Positions 16,648 to 26,130 of a stretch of DNA of 64,000 nt are shown here, in pieces. Under the pieces are notes generated by a model, which was not told the DNA's origin, did not search any database, and saw only the letters and a program-made list of their open reading frames with translations. Position 1 is the first letter of the stretch. Every line of letters begins with the position of its first letter. The position numbers were made by a program, and so were the translations under genes. The DNA is from an uncultured Flavobacteriaceae bacterium (GTDB lineage: Bacteria; Bacteroidota; Bacteroidia; Flavobacteriales; Flavobacteriaceae), in assembly GCA_905479065.1 (NCBI GenBank), contig CAJQLB010000018.1, positions 1 through 64,000 on the forward strand, in the 5' to 3' direction.

Positions 16648-19377
16648 TCATACAAGTTCTTGTTTAAATTTACCCTTACTTTTTCTAACTCTTACTGCAA
16701 CAACTTTATATTCTGGGCACATGGCTTCAGAATCATGGACATCTCCAGTAATATTATTAATCATGATTTCTGGAAAGTGAAATGTTGTACTTAAAATACC
16801 TTCTTTTACCTCATCTGTAAGCCTCGCTTTGACGTCAACTTTCCCACGTGGTGATTCTAAGCAAACATAATCACCTTCATTAATAAGATGATTTTTTGCA
16901 TCATTTGGATGAATCATTAAATAATCATCTTGAAGTATTTTTTCATTGGCAGTTCTCCGCGTCATCGCACCACAGTTGTAGTGTTCTAACTCACGATTGG
17001 TAGTTAAAATGTAAGGATACTCTTTAGCATGTTCGGTGAGTTCTACTGTTTCTTTCCATGAATTAAATTCAAATTTACCTTTACCTCGTTTAAATTCTGT
17101 TTTATGTAAAATTTGAGTATCCGTACCGTCTTTTGCAACAGGCCATTGCAGGCCATTGATACCTAATCTGTCCCATTTAATACCTGCAAAAAATGGAACA
17201 ATTTGAGATATTTCATTGAGCATACCATCAGGTGTGTAGTCAGGTTGTTGATATCCCATTTTATTCATGATATCCACAATAATTTGTCCATCTGGTTTTG
17301 CACCATTAATTGGTTTGACAACTTGCCTAACAGCTTGCACACGTCTTTCACCATTAGTAAATGTACCAGATTTTTCAAGGAAGGAGGCTCCTGGTAAAAC
17401 AACATCAGCATATTTTGCCGTTTCGGTCATAAATAATTCTTGAACAATGACTAAGTCTGTTGCTTCAAGTGCTTTTATTACTTTTTGAGTATTTGGGTCC
17501 GTTTGAACGACATCTTCACCAATAATCCAAATTGATTTCAATTTACCATCAAGCGCTGCATCAAACATTTCTGGAATTTTAAGACCAATATGCTTGGGTA
17601 CTTCAGCACCATAAAACTCATTATACTTTTTATTGACGTCATCATTAGTAACATCTAAATATCCAGCTCCTTGATGCGGCTGTACTCCCATGTCTGCAGA
17701 TCCTTGAACATTATTTTGTCCACGTAAAGGATTAACCCCAACACCACGTCGTCCAATGTTACCCGTCATTAGTGCTAAGTCAGCAATTTGCATGACTGTA
17801 AAAGTCCCTTGAGAGTGTTCGGTGACCCCCAAACCATGAAATGACATTGCATTTGGTGCAGAGGCATATGCAATCGCAGCGGCTTTTACCTCGTTCCTCG
17901 AAACTCCAGAAATAGTTTCAATATGATTAAGGTCAATCGTTAATAATTCTCTTTTAAAATCTTCAAAACCCTCTGTTCTATTATTAATAAAAGTATCGTC
18001 TAACAAACCTTCAGTTACGATGTAAAACATCATCATGTTCAGTACAGCAACATTGGTTCCAGGTCTTAATGCAATGTGATGTGTGGCATAACGTGCTAAT
18101 TCAGTGCGTCGAGGATCTAATACTATAGAAACATTATTTCCTTTCATGGCAAACTGCTTGAGCTTGGCACCTGTAACAGGATGCGCGTCAGTAGGATTTG
18201 CTCCAATCACCATAATACAGTTGGTGTCTTTTAAATCATCGATAGAGTTCGTTGCAGCTCCTGTTCCGAATGTGCGTTGCATGCCTAACGCCGTGGGAGA
18301 ATGACAAACTCGAGCACAACCATCAATATTGTTTGTGTTGATAACGGCTCTGAAAAATTTCTGCATTAAATAGTTTTCTTCATTAGTGCATCGAGAAGAA
18401 GAGATGCCTGCTATGGAGTCGGGACCAAATGTTTTTTTATAGCCCGTTAATTTACTTGCAATATGTTCATAAGCCTCATCCCAAGTAGCTTTTTCAAACG
18501 ACCCATTCCGTTTAATCATAGGTGAATTTAAACGCTCTGGGTGATCATAAAATTTAAATGCATAACGACCTTTTAAACATGTGTGTCCTTGATTAACTTC
18601 TGCATCATAAGGCGCTCGAATACTTAATATTTCACCGTTGTTAGTCGATACCTCTAAATTACATCCCACACCACAATAAGTGCAAATGGTTCTTGTTGTG
18701 TCTGTTGCTTGAATCGCTTTTGACTGAAAGACATCAGAAATTGCTGAAGTAGGGCATGCTTGAGAGCAAGCACCACAACTCACACAATCAGATTCCATAA
18801 AACTAGCATCCAAGCCTTTGATTATTTTTGAATCAAACCCTCTACCGTACATGCTTAAAACAAATTCACCTTGCACTTCATCACAGGCTCTAACACAACG
18901 GTAACAATTGATGCATTTGGATAAGTCTGAGGTCATGTATGGATGGCTTAAATCTTTCATTCTGTACAAATGATTATCTCCCTCTGGATAACGAACATTA
19001 CGAATACCAACTTGAGCAGCTACAGTTTGGAGCTCACAATTTCCATTTACTTCACAGGTTAAGCAATCTAAGGGATGATCGGTTAACACTAATTCTATAA
19101 TGTTTTTTCGCAACTTTTTAACAGTCTCTGTACTCGTGTAAATATGTTGTCCTTCAGATACTGGCGTATGGCAGGAAGCCAAGGTTTTGAGTACACCATT
19201 TTTTTCAAGAGCAACCTCTACGCTACAAACGCGACATGCTCCAAAAGGATCTAAGTTGGGGGCATCACATAAAGTTGGGACCAACTTATTATCTTTAAAT
19301 CTTCGAATAAATGAAAGAATGGTTTCATGTTGCTCAATTTCAAAAGCTTGGTCATCAATATAGGCTATTTTACTCAT
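16648..19377 (-). CDS. fdhA: Formate dehydrogenase alpha subunit, molybdenum, cysteine type
   Basis: This 909-residue catalytic subunit belongs to the soluble NAD-dependent formate dehydrogenase type. The N-terminal [2Fe-2S] domain has C37, C48, C51 and C69. Next is the His/Cys site H101, C105, C108, C114. Two 4Fe-4S clusters follow (C155/158/161/165 and C198/201/204/208). The molybdopterin domain begins with C232/C235/C239/C267. The active-site residue is C358 in RVCHSPT, with H359 next to it, so this is a Cys and not a selenocysteine enzyme. Downstream MGD-binding motifs include NPLRGQNNVQGSADMG. It oxidises formate to CO2 in the cytoplasm. It is the last gene of the operon fdhD-fdhB-fdhA, six bases after fdhB. 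Confidence 0.93.
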   Translation of the reverse strand: MSKIAYIDDQAFEIEQHETILSFIRRFKDNKLVPTLCDAPNLDPFGACRVCSVEVALEKNGVLKTLASCHTPVSEGQHIYTSTETVKKLRKNIIELVLTDHPLDCLTCEVNGNCELQTVAAQVGIRNVRYPEGDNHLYRMKDLSHPYMTSDLSKCINCYRCVRACDEVQGEFVLSMYGRGFDSKIIKGLDASFMESDCVSCGACSQACPTSAISDVFQSKAIQATDTTRTICTYCGVGCNLEVSTNNGEILSIRAPYDAEVNQGHTCLKGRYAFKFYDHPERLNSPMIKRNGSFEKATWDEAYEHIASKLTGYKKTFGPDSIAGISSSRCTNEENYLMQKFFRAVINTNNIDGCARVCHSPTALGMQRTFGTGAATNSIDDLKDTNCIMVIGANPTDAHPVTGAKLKQFAMKGNNVSIVLDPRRTELARYATHHIALRPGTNVAVLNMMMFYIVTEGLLDDTFINNRTEGFEDFKRELLTIDLNHIETISGVSRNEVKAAAIAYASAPNAMSFHGLGVTEHSQGTFTVMQIADLALMTGNIGRRGVGVNPLRGQNNVQGSADMGVQPHQGAGYLDVTNDDVNKKYNEFYGAEVPKHIGLKIPEMFDAALDGKLKSIWIIGEDVVQTDPNTQKVIKALEATDLVIVQELFMTETAKYADVVLPGASFLEKSGTFTNGERRVQAVRQVVKPINGAKPDGQIIVDIMNKMGYQQPDYTPDGMLNEISQIVPFFAGIKWDRLGINGLQWPVAKDGTDTQILHKTEFKRGKGKFEFNSWKETVELTEHAKEYPYILTTNRELEHYNCGAMTRRTANEKILQDDYLMIHPNDAKNHLINEGDYVCLESPRGKVDVKARLTDEVKEGILSTTFHFPEIMINNITGDVHDSEAMCPEYKVVAVRVRKSKGKFKQELV

Positions 19378-19383
19378 AATCTT

Positions 19384-21036
19384 TTAATTGAAATAAGGTC
19401 TTAATTCATCGTCAAAATACTGTAAGGCATTGCGAACAGGTAGCGGAATTCCACCACCATGTGCACATAATGAGCCTTGCTCGAGGGTCGTCAATAGATC
19501 CGTAAACAATTTTCTATCTATTTTGTAATTTGATTGTAATGCTTTCTCTGCTAGTTCGTGGCCACGCTTTGTTCCCAATCTGCAAGGAAAGCATTTTCCA
19601 CAACTTTCATATGCAGCAAAATCAAAGAGGTGTTCAATAAACTTCATAATAGGATAGTCATGAGGTACAGAAACTACTGAAGCATGGCCCATCAGAAAAC
19701 CTTCTTGTGAAAAGGATTCAAAATCTAAAGTTAAATCACCAATTTTTGAAATTGGTACTAAACCACCAAGCGGTCCACCGATTTGTACAGCTTTTACCTT
19801 ACTTTTAAAACCGCCGCCTAGCTCATATATTACATGAGATAATGAGGTTCCCATTTCTACTTCATACATTCCAGGGTTGTTAAAAAAGCTGTCAAGAGAC
19901 ACTAGTTTTGTTCCTGAGGAACGTTCTGTACCGATGTCTTTCCAAGCCTGCCCTCCATTTGATATAATATAATGTAAGGCTGCTAGTGTTTCTACATTGT
20001 TAACAGTGGTGGGTTTATTAAATAATCCTTTTTGTGCAGGAAAAGGAGGGCGAACCCTTACTTCAGGGCGTTGTCCTTCTATAGAATTTATAAGAGCTGT
20101 CTCTTCACCGCATATGTAGGAGCCCTGTGCTTGTATTATTTTAAAATTAAAGCTAAAATTAGAACCCTTGATGTTTGAACCTATGAGATGATTTTTTTCT
20201 AATTCTTTAATAGCATTTTGAACTATTGTTACTGACTCGGGATATTCAGCTCGAATATATAATATCCCATATTTCGCTCCTGTGACATAACCCGAAATTA
20301 ACATTCCAAACAACACAGAGTGAGGTTGATGCTCTAATAAATATCTATCTGAAAATGCACCAGGATCACCTTCGTCAGCGTTACAAATAATAAATTTTGT
20401 AGGATTATCCTCGTTTCTACAGAATTGTAGTTTCAAGCCCATGGGAAAACCTGCGCCACCACGTCCTCTAAGATTAGAAATTTTTATTTCTTCCAAAACA
20501 TCTACAGCATCTTTCTGAAGCGCTTCCAAGTAAGGCTGGTAGTATTTTTCAACACTTGTAAAAGGTTTCGTCAGAATCTCTTTACCAGTTGCTTGAATGT
20601 TATAAGTGTCTTGATTGAGGCCTAAATCAGAATCTAAAATCAGATTTAGTTTAGAGATGGCATTTCCTGAATAATTTTTTCCCTTGTAATGAAAGGCAGA
20701 GTTCTCATGACAACGCCCTAAACACGTCATGTGCCCAATATCGTTAGAATCAAAGCTGTCCTGAAGTGAGGTAATAACTTTTTCTTGAGTTCCAGCGCAA
20801 ACACAAGCCGTACCGTTGCATACGTAAACTTGTTTCCCTTTGTTTTCAGGTTTTAAAAAGTCATAAAAACTTGCTGTACCGAAGGCATTTGCCTTTCCAA
20901 TTAAGAATTCGTCAGCTAGTTCTTTCATTGCCTCCTCACTAGGAGTGCCTTCTTGATGTGCTAGCTTTCCTAACTTATCAAAGAGGTTTTCATTGACATC
21001 TTTTCTTCCTAATAATTCACTTAAATTAGTTGACAT
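19384..21036 (-). CDS. NuoE-NuoF fusion, NADH-binding subunit of formate dehydrogenase
   Basis: This 550-residue fusion combines a NuoE-like thioredoxin-fold [2Fe-2S] domain (about 1-135, ligands C73, C78, C105, C109) with a NuoF-like domain (about 150-550). The latter has the NADH/FMN-binding segments NLRGRGGAGFPMGLK and NADEGDPGAFSDR, the YICGEETALINSIEG motif and the C-terminal 4Fe-4S ligands in SCGKCFPCRLG plus SLCAHGGG. In soluble formate dehydrogenases these parts are usually separate subunits (FdsG and FdsB). The fusion passes electrons from FdhA to NAD+. It lies between fdhD and fdhA with six-base gaps on each side. Confidence 0.9.
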   Translation of the reverse strand: MSTNLSELLGRKDVNENLFDKLGKLAHQEGTPSEEAMKELADEFLIGKANAFGTASFYDFLKPENKGKQVYVCNGTACVCAGTQEKVITSLQDSFDSNDIGHMTCLGRCHENSAFHYKGKNYSGNAISKLNLILDSDLGLNQDTYNIQATGKEILTKPFTSVEKYYQPYLEALQKDAVDVLEEIKISNLRGRGGAGFPMGLKLQFCRNEDNPTKFIICNADEGDPGAFSDRYLLEHQPHSVLFGMLISGYVTGAKYGILYIRAEYPESVTIVQNAIKELEKNHLIGSNIKGSNFSFNFKIIQAQGSYICGEETALINSIEGQRPEVRVRPPFPAQKGLFNKPTTVNNVETLAALHYIISNGGQAWKDIGTERSSGTKLVSLDSFFNNPGMYEVEMGTSLSHVIYELGGGFKSKVKAVQIGGPLGGLVPISKIGDLTLDFESFSQEGFLMGHASVVSVPHDYPIMKFIEHLFDFAAYESCGKCFPCRLGTKRGHELAEKALQSNYKIDRKLFTDLLTTLEQGSLCAHGGGIPLPVRNALQYFDDELRPYFN

Positions 21037-21042
21037 ATATAA

Positions 21043-21867
21043 TTAACTAGCTTTTGTTTGGTTAAACTGAATTCTAACTCGGTGAGGATTTGAGTAACAT
21101 GTCGCTCTTTGATTTCTGCAAAATGCAAATAAGGTGATTCCCAGCTCCTTGGCATAATCTACAGCTAAAGAAGAAGGTGCAGAGACAGCGGCTAAAAAAG
21201 GTATTTGAGCTTTAAAACATTTAATAATAATTTCATAGGATATACGACCACTTACTGTCATGATTTTTGCCTCTTTTAATTGGTTACTTAGAATTGTTTG
21301 CCCAATGATTTTATCGACAGCATTATGACGTCCAATGTCTTCCATAGCAACTAATAATTCACCGTCAATAGTAAATACAGCTGCTGCATGCGTGCCACCA
21401 GATTCTTTAAAATCAAATTGAAATGTATTCATTTTATTAAATAAATTATGAATATGTGTAATGTCAATTTTATCTCTATCATCAATTGTTTTACCAATAA
21501 AGGCAAGATCACTTAGCGCTGTTTTTCCACATATACCACATGATGAAACCGAAAGCAAGCTCCTACTGTTTGAGTACCCTTCTCCTAGCTCTGATTCTGG
21601 AATACTTATATTTACAACAGTCACGACACCATGATTATTTTCTTCTTTAATTGAAATATCTGATTTAAATGAAGTATTCTTAATAATACCTTCTGCGTGT
21701 AGCAAACCCCTAACAAGCGCCGTGTCATTTCCAGGGGTCCTCATAGAAACCGTGAAAGGCTCATCATTGATATTAATTTGTAAAGCCTCTTCAACAGTTA
21801 ATGCATCAACAACTTTATCAATAGTATTGTTGTTAAATTTTTTGCCTTCGTAGTGTCTTGTTGCCAT
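21043..21867 (-). CDS. fdhD: Formate dehydrogenase sulfurtransferase FdhD
   Basis: FdhD carries sulfur from a cysteine desulfurase to the Mo centre of formate dehydrogenase and is needed for its activity. The protein has 274 residues. The CxxC sulfur relay is C110 and C113 in SSCGICGK. Other family motifs are TPGNDTALVRGLLHAEG near 45, GGTHAAAVFTIDGELL and MEDIGRHNAVDKIIG near 175, and VSGRISYEII near 205. It is the first gene of the formate dehydrogenase operon, with a promoter box at 21884-21891. Confidence 0.95.
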   Translation of the reverse strand: MATRHYEGKKFNNNTIDKVVDALTVEEALQININDEPFTVSMRTPGNDTALVRGLLHAEGIIKNTSFKSDISIKEENNHGVVTVVNISIPESELGEGYSNSRSLLSVSSCGICGKTALSDLAFIGKTIDDRDKIDITHIHNLFNKMNTFQFDFKESGGTHAAAVFTIDGELLVAMEDIGRHNAVDKIIGQTILSNQLKEAKIMTVSGRISYEIIIKCFKAQIPFLAAVSAPSSLAVDYAKELGITLFAFCRNQRATCYSNPHRVRIQFNQTKAS

Positions 21868-21883
21868 ATGAATATGGTATAAT

Positions 21884-21891
21884 CAAAGATA
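21884..21891 (-). promoter_or_regulatory. Bacteroidota -7 box for the fdhD operon
   Basis: Read on the minus strand the sequence is TATCTTTG, a match to TAnnTTTG, 16 bases upstream of the fdhD ATG. It separates the formate dehydrogenase operon from the fhs-sulfatase-EEP genes upstream. Confidence 0.5.
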
Positions 21892-21955
21892 AATTTACAT
21901 AAAGTTATGCGAATTTGCCACTTTTATTTTTTTTGTTAGGTTAAACAAATTCTAA

Positions 21956-22759
21956 CTAATCAATTATTTGCAATGTTACTAAATACGCACAATGGTCAGA
22001 TGCCAAGATATCACAAATAACTTTCCGTTCTAAAACTTTCCAATAATGCCTTGGATAAAACAAAATATAATCAATTTTTTTACTTGGGTTGTCCGAGGGA
22101 AAGGTTTGTTGAGGATGTAGTTGGTTATAAGATGTTTCCCAAAGATTTTCTAATATTTTCATCGTCTCACTATGTGGTTCAGCATTTAAATCACCAGCTA
22201 AAACAGTTGGATAACGTTGTGGTGAAAATACCTGATTAATAGCTTTAGCTTGCATTATCCTATTTGTTTCGTGAACTAAATGATCTAAGTGGGTCCCTAT
22301 AAAAGAAATGGTGTCTTTAGATGGTAAAACAGCAGTAATTTCTAAAGCTGCTCGTGGTTCATCACCAGGAGTAAAAGGTAAAGGAATATTTCTTGTGCTC
22401 AAAAAGGTGTGTTTTGATAAAATACCTTCACCGTACTCTCCGTCATTATAGTGCATTGCTCTTCCAAAGATAGGAGCCATTTTGGTGCGCCATCCTAGTT
22501 CTGTAACTAGGTCATATTTATTAGACCTATTAGTTTTATAATCTACTTCTTGAAGCGCTACGAAATCAGGATCAGTATCTACAATGACCTTTGCTATAAG
22601 ATCCAGGTCGAAATTACCTTTCATGGTTTTTCCATGTAGAATATTAAACGATAAAAATTTTACAATTGTATTTTTCTCAGTCTTTTCTTGTGATCTTAGA
22701 CTTTGATTGATCAAAATAATCGAAAAAAATAGAATTTTTAAAATGTACTTATTTATCAC
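21956..22759 (-). CDS. Secreted endonuclease/exonuclease/phosphatase (EEP) family protein
   Basis: The protein has 267 residues with an N-terminal hydrophobic signal (about 1-23, KILFFSIILINQSLRSQ). The EEP fold is shown by SFNILHG near 37, the metal-binding glutamate in LQEVDYK near 69, IGTHLDH near 154, AGDLNAEPHS near 193 and DYILFYP with the catalytic ASDHCAYL near the end. Such secreted enzymes cleave phosphodiesters or phosphomonoesters (nucleic acid, sphingomyelin-like or sugar phosphates); the substrate is not clear. Its start overlaps the sulfatase by 11 bases, so the two are co-translated. Confidence 0.85.
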   Translation of the reverse strand: MINKYILKILFFSIILINQSLRSQEKTEKNTIVKFLSFNILHGKTMKGNFDLDLIAKVIVDTDPDFVALQEVDYKTNRSNKYDLVTELGWRTKMAPIFGRAMHYNDGEYGEGILSKHTFLSTRNIPLPFTPGDEPRAALEITAVLPSKDTISFIGTHLDHLVHETNRIMQAKAINQVFSPQRYPTVLAGDLNAEPHSETMKILENLWETSYNQLHPQQTFPSDNPSKKIDYILFYPRHYWKVLERKVICDILASDHCAYLVTLQIID

Positions 22760-24275
22760 CTAGCTGTTTGAATTTAAAGCGTTCATTTGTTGAAGGCTCA
22801 TGCTCTTGATCCATTATTTTGACAATTTTAGAAACAATCTCAGGATGGTCTGCGTGCACATTATTTTTCTCCAAAAGATCATTGTTTAAATTGTATAATT
22901 CAATATCTAAATTACCATCAAAAATATTTTTTCGAATACCTTTCCAATTACCTAATCTAACAGCTTGTTGGCCATTGTAGCTAGGAAATTCCCAATATAA
23001 AAATTCATGAGACTTCTGTTCTTTTTCCAATAATTCTGAGAAGAAACTTAGGCCATCAATGTTTTTAGGTGATGTTGTGTTTGCAATGTCACAAATTGTT
23101 GGCATCATATCATAACCTACAGATATATGATTGCTTTTGGAACCAGGCCTGATTTTATTTGGCCAACTAACAATCATTGGAACTCGTATACCACCTTCAT
23201 ATGTATAACCTTTTGTCTTTCCAAAACCATTAGAAAATGGTTTTGAACTTTGAAAATATTCAAAATCAACACCTCCTGTATATGTTGGCCCATTGTCACT
23301 AGACAAGATAATGACTGTATTGTCATAAATATTTAATTCTTTCAATGTTTTAATAAGTTCGCCAAGTTGATTATCTAAATAATCTATCATTGCGGCATAT
23401 GTAGCTCTTGGGTACCTGTTAGGGAAGTACCCACGATCTCCTAAATAAGGCTCTTCATCGCCAAAAGTTTTTCTGTATTTATCAACGAATTCTTTTGGCG
23501 CTTGAAGGGGTAAGTGTGGCAAAGGAGAAGCGTAATACATGAAGAAAGAACTATCTTTATTTTTTGTTATGAACTCAAGAGCTTTTTCATGTATTTTTTT
23601 TGGAGCATAATCATTTTGGCTAAATTTTAGATAACTTGATTCATTATAAGGGTCTGCCAATGAATCGAGTTTGGTTCGTGGTGCGATTAACTCGTTATCT
23701 AGAAATATTTTTTGAGTATTTTCCCACAAATGGGGAGGGTATAAATTATGCGCTTGTCTTTGGCAATTATAACCATAAAAGTAATCAAATCCTTGTAAGT
23801 TCGGTATGCCCTCTGTTTTTGGAGCTCCTAAACCCCATTTACCAAACAGACCTGTTTTGTAACCTACCTTTTGAAGTTGATGTCCAATGGTTATGGTGTT
23901 ATTCGGAATTGGTCTTTGACCCTCTAAATTAGGATCATTTGATGCAGCTACATAGTCCCAAACACTGCCTCTGTCACTCCACTCATCATTACCTCGAATA
24001 TAGGAGTGGCCGGAATGTTTACCAGTTAAAAACATATATCGAGCTGGCGCACATACTGGCGCTCCAGAATAATGTTGTGTAAATAACATACCGCTGTTCG
24101 CTAAGGCATCCATGTGAGGCGTTTGTATTTTTTGTTGACCGTATATTCCAACTTCTCCAAAACCTAAATCGTCAGCTAAAAAATATATAATATTGGGCTG
24201 TTTTTTTTGCTCTACCTCGTCATTACAATTAACGGCAACAATAAAAACAACTAGAACTGTAAAAAGCTTTTTCAT
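22749..24275 (-). CDS. Secreted S1-family sulfatase
   Basis: This 508-residue type I sulfatase has an N-terminal signal (MKKLFTVLVVFIVAVNC), possibly lipid-anchored at C17. Metal-binding DD is at 35-36 (LADDLGFGEVG). The formylglycine motif is CAPAR at residues 75-79, with C75 being the residue to be oxidised, followed by TGKHSGH. LFGKWGLG near 147 and SSDNGPTYTGG near 335 are further active-site motifs. It would remove sulfate esters, likely from marine polysaccharide or another sulfated compound. No sulfatase-maturating enzyme gene and no susCD pair are nearby. It lies between fhs (9-base gap) and the EEP gene (overlap). Confidence 0.9.
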   Translation of the reverse strand: MKKLFTVLVVFIVAVNCNDEVEQKKQPNIIYFLADDLGFGEVGIYGQQKIQTPHMDALANSGMLFTQHYSGAPVCAPARYMFLTGKHSGHSYIRGNDEWSDRGSVWDYVAASNDPNLEGQRPIPNNTITIGHQLQKVGYKTGLFGKWGLGAPKTEGIPNLQGFDYFYGYNCQRQAHNLYPPHLWENTQKIFLDNELIAPRTKLDSLADPYNESSYLKFSQNDYAPKKIHEKALEFITKNKDSSFFMYYASPLPHLPLQAPKEFVDKYRKTFGDEEPYLGDRGYFPNRYPRATYAAMIDYLDNQLGELIKTLKELNIYDNTVIILSSDNGPTYTGGVDFEYFQSSKPFSNGFGKTKGYTYEGGIRVPMIVSWPNKIRPGSKSNHISVGYDMMPTICDIANTTSPKNIDGLSFFSELLEKEQKSHEFLYWEFPSYNGQQAVRLGNWKGIRKNIFDGNLDIELYNLNNDLLEKNNVHADHPEIVSKIVKIMDQEHEPSTNERFKFKQLGDK

Positions 24276-24284
24276 ATCAAATAT

Positions 24285-25952
24285 TTAAAACAATCCAGAA
24301 ATGTTGCCATCATTATCGATATTGATATTTTCAGAAGCGGGGTGTGCTGGAAGACCTGGCATTCTCATCATTGTTCCGGTGATAGGAACTAAAAATCCTG
24401 CTCCAGCAGCAATTTCTATTTCGCGAACTGTAATCGTGAAGTTTTTTGGACGTCCTAGTAATTTCGCATTATCTGAAAGAGATTTTTGAGTTTTTGCAAT
24501 ACAAACGGGAAGATGTTCAAGTCCTAAGTTTGAAATTGTTCTTAGATTTCGTTTGGCTAGGGGAGCGTACTCAACATCATCAGCCCCGTATATTTTTGTT
24601 GCTATTGCCTTAATTTTATCTTGGACATTCATGTTCCAGTGATACATTGGAGTGAAATTAGCATTGTTTTCATCAACAATATCGATGACATGCTGAGCTA
24701 ATTTTAAAGCACCTTTTCCTCCTTTTGCCCAGACCTCTGCCAAGGCTACTCTGGTGTTTTGGGATTTAGCAAATTCATAAATAATTGCAACTTCAGCATC
24801 ACTATCTGATACAAACTTATTAATCGCAATGACAGGAGTGATTCCAAATTGTTTCACATTTTCAATATGTTTCTCAAGATTTGGCAGCCCTTTTTTTAAG
24901 GCCTCTGTATTTTCTTCGGTAAGATTTTTTAAATCTGCACCACCATGATATTTTAAAGCTCTAATAGTGGTTGTTAAAACAATAGCTTTCGGGGAGATCC
25001 CTGCACTTTGGCACTTAATATCTAAAAATTTTTCTGCACCAAGATCTGCTCCAAATCCAGCCTCTGTAACGGTATATTCAGATAATGACATTCCCATTCT
25101 GGTCGCAATAACAGAATTTGTTCCTTGAGCAATATTCGCAAAAGGGCCACCATGTATGATAGCAGGATTGCCTTCAATAGTTTGAACTAAGTTGGGCTTT
25201 ATAGCCTCTTTTAGTAGGGCAGCCATCGCTCCTTGGACTTTTAAATCTTTACAGTAAATAGGTGTTCTGTCTTTTGTGTATCCAATAAAGATGTTACCGA
25301 GTCGTTCCTTTAAATTCTCTAAATCGTCACATAAGCACAAAATAGCCATTATTTCAGATGCTGCAGTGATGTCAAATCCAGTTTGTCTAGGAATTCCAGA
25401 AGTCGTTCCTCCTAAGCCAATGACTATATTTCGTAATGATCGATCATTCATATCCATAACACGTTTCCATGTAACAGTTCGAGGATCAAGGCCAACAGAA
25501 TTTGTTTTACTTTGAATATTATTGTCAATAACTGCTGATAATAAATTGTGTGCTTTTTCAATGGCAGAAAAGTCTCCGGTAAAATGCAGGTTAATATCCT
25601 CCATAGGTAGTACTTGAGAGTATCCACCTCCTGTAGCACCTCCCTTAATGCCAAATACAGGTCCTAAAGAAGGTTCTCTGAGTACTACTGTTGTTTGTTT
25701 CCCCAATTGATTTAATCCCTCAGAGAGACCAATTGACATAGTTGTTTTACCTTCACCAGCTGGGGTTGGTGATATAGCGGTGACTAAAATCAAATTACTT
25801 TTTTCAATGTTTTGGGGGTTTATAATTGACTGCGATAATTTTGCTTTGTACTTCCCATACATATCGATGTCATCAACACTGAGACCTAATTTTTCTGCAA
25901 TACTACTAATATGGGTTAATTGTATGTCTTTGGCTATTTCTTGATCAGTCAT
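24285..25952 (-). CDS. fhs: Formate-tetrahydrofolate ligase
   Basis: This enzyme joins formate to tetrahydrofolate with ATP, giving 10-formyl-THF for purines and the C1 pool. The ATG at 25952 yields 555 residues, the family length, starting MTDQEIAKDIQLTHI; an ATG nine codons earlier adds an unlikely hydrophobic tail. The P-loop is TPAGEGKTTMSIGL near 63. Other conserved parts are REPSLGPVFGIKGGATGGGYSQV and PAIIHGGPFANIAQGTNS. It is the first gene of an operon with a secreted sulfatase and EEP enzyme, and the next operon downstream encodes formate dehydrogenase. Formate can thus be assimilated or oxidised from one locus. Confidence 0.95.
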   Translation of the reverse strand: MTDQEIAKDIQLTHISSIAEKLGLSVDDIDMYGKYKAKLSQSIINPQNIEKSNLILVTAISPTPAGEGKTTMSIGLSEGLNQLGKQTTVVLREPSLGPVFGIKGGATGGGYSQVLPMEDINLHFTGDFSAIEKAHNLLSAVIDNNIQSKTNSVGLDPRTVTWKRVMDMNDRSLRNIVIGLGGTTSGIPRQTGFDITAASEIMAILCLCDDLENLKERLGNIFIGYTKDRTPIYCKDLKVQGAMAALLKEAIKPNLVQTIEGNPAIIHGGPFANIAQGTNSVIATRMGMSLSEYTVTEAGFGADLGAEKFLDIKCQSAGISPKAIVLTTTIRALKYHGGADLKNLTEENTEALKKGLPNLEKHIENVKQFGITPVIAINKFVSDSDAEVAIIYEFAKSQNTRVALAEVWAKGGKGALKLAQHVIDIVDENNANFTPMYHWNMNVQDKIKAIATKIYGADDVEYAPLAKRNLRTISNLGLEHLPVCIAKTQKSLSDNAKLLGRPKNFTITVREIEIAAGAGFLVPITGTMMRMPGLPAHPASENINIDNDGNISGLF

Positions 25953-26094
25953 ATTGATTGGTTTTATAATTATAAACAATAAGTTTCCATAATATTAATA
26001 AATTTATTTGGTATCCACATTTAGGAATTTGTATTTTATTTCAATATTCTCAATTTTTATAAAGATTCACTGCATAATTAATATTTGAAAAGTT

Positions 26095-26102
26095 TAATTT
26101 TG
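26095..26102 (+). promoter_or_regulatory. Bacteroidota -7 box for era
   Basis: TAATTTTG matches TAnnTTTG and lies 28 bases before the era ATG, in the 150-bp spacer shared with the divergent fhs gene. Confidence 0.45.
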
Positions 26103-26130
26103 TCTTTTAATTATGATAATGCTAAAATAA

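Noticed and set aside
18301..18310. Selenocysteine in the formate dehydrogenase active site
   Set aside because: The active-site codon reads as a normal cysteine (C358) and the frame has no internal TGA.
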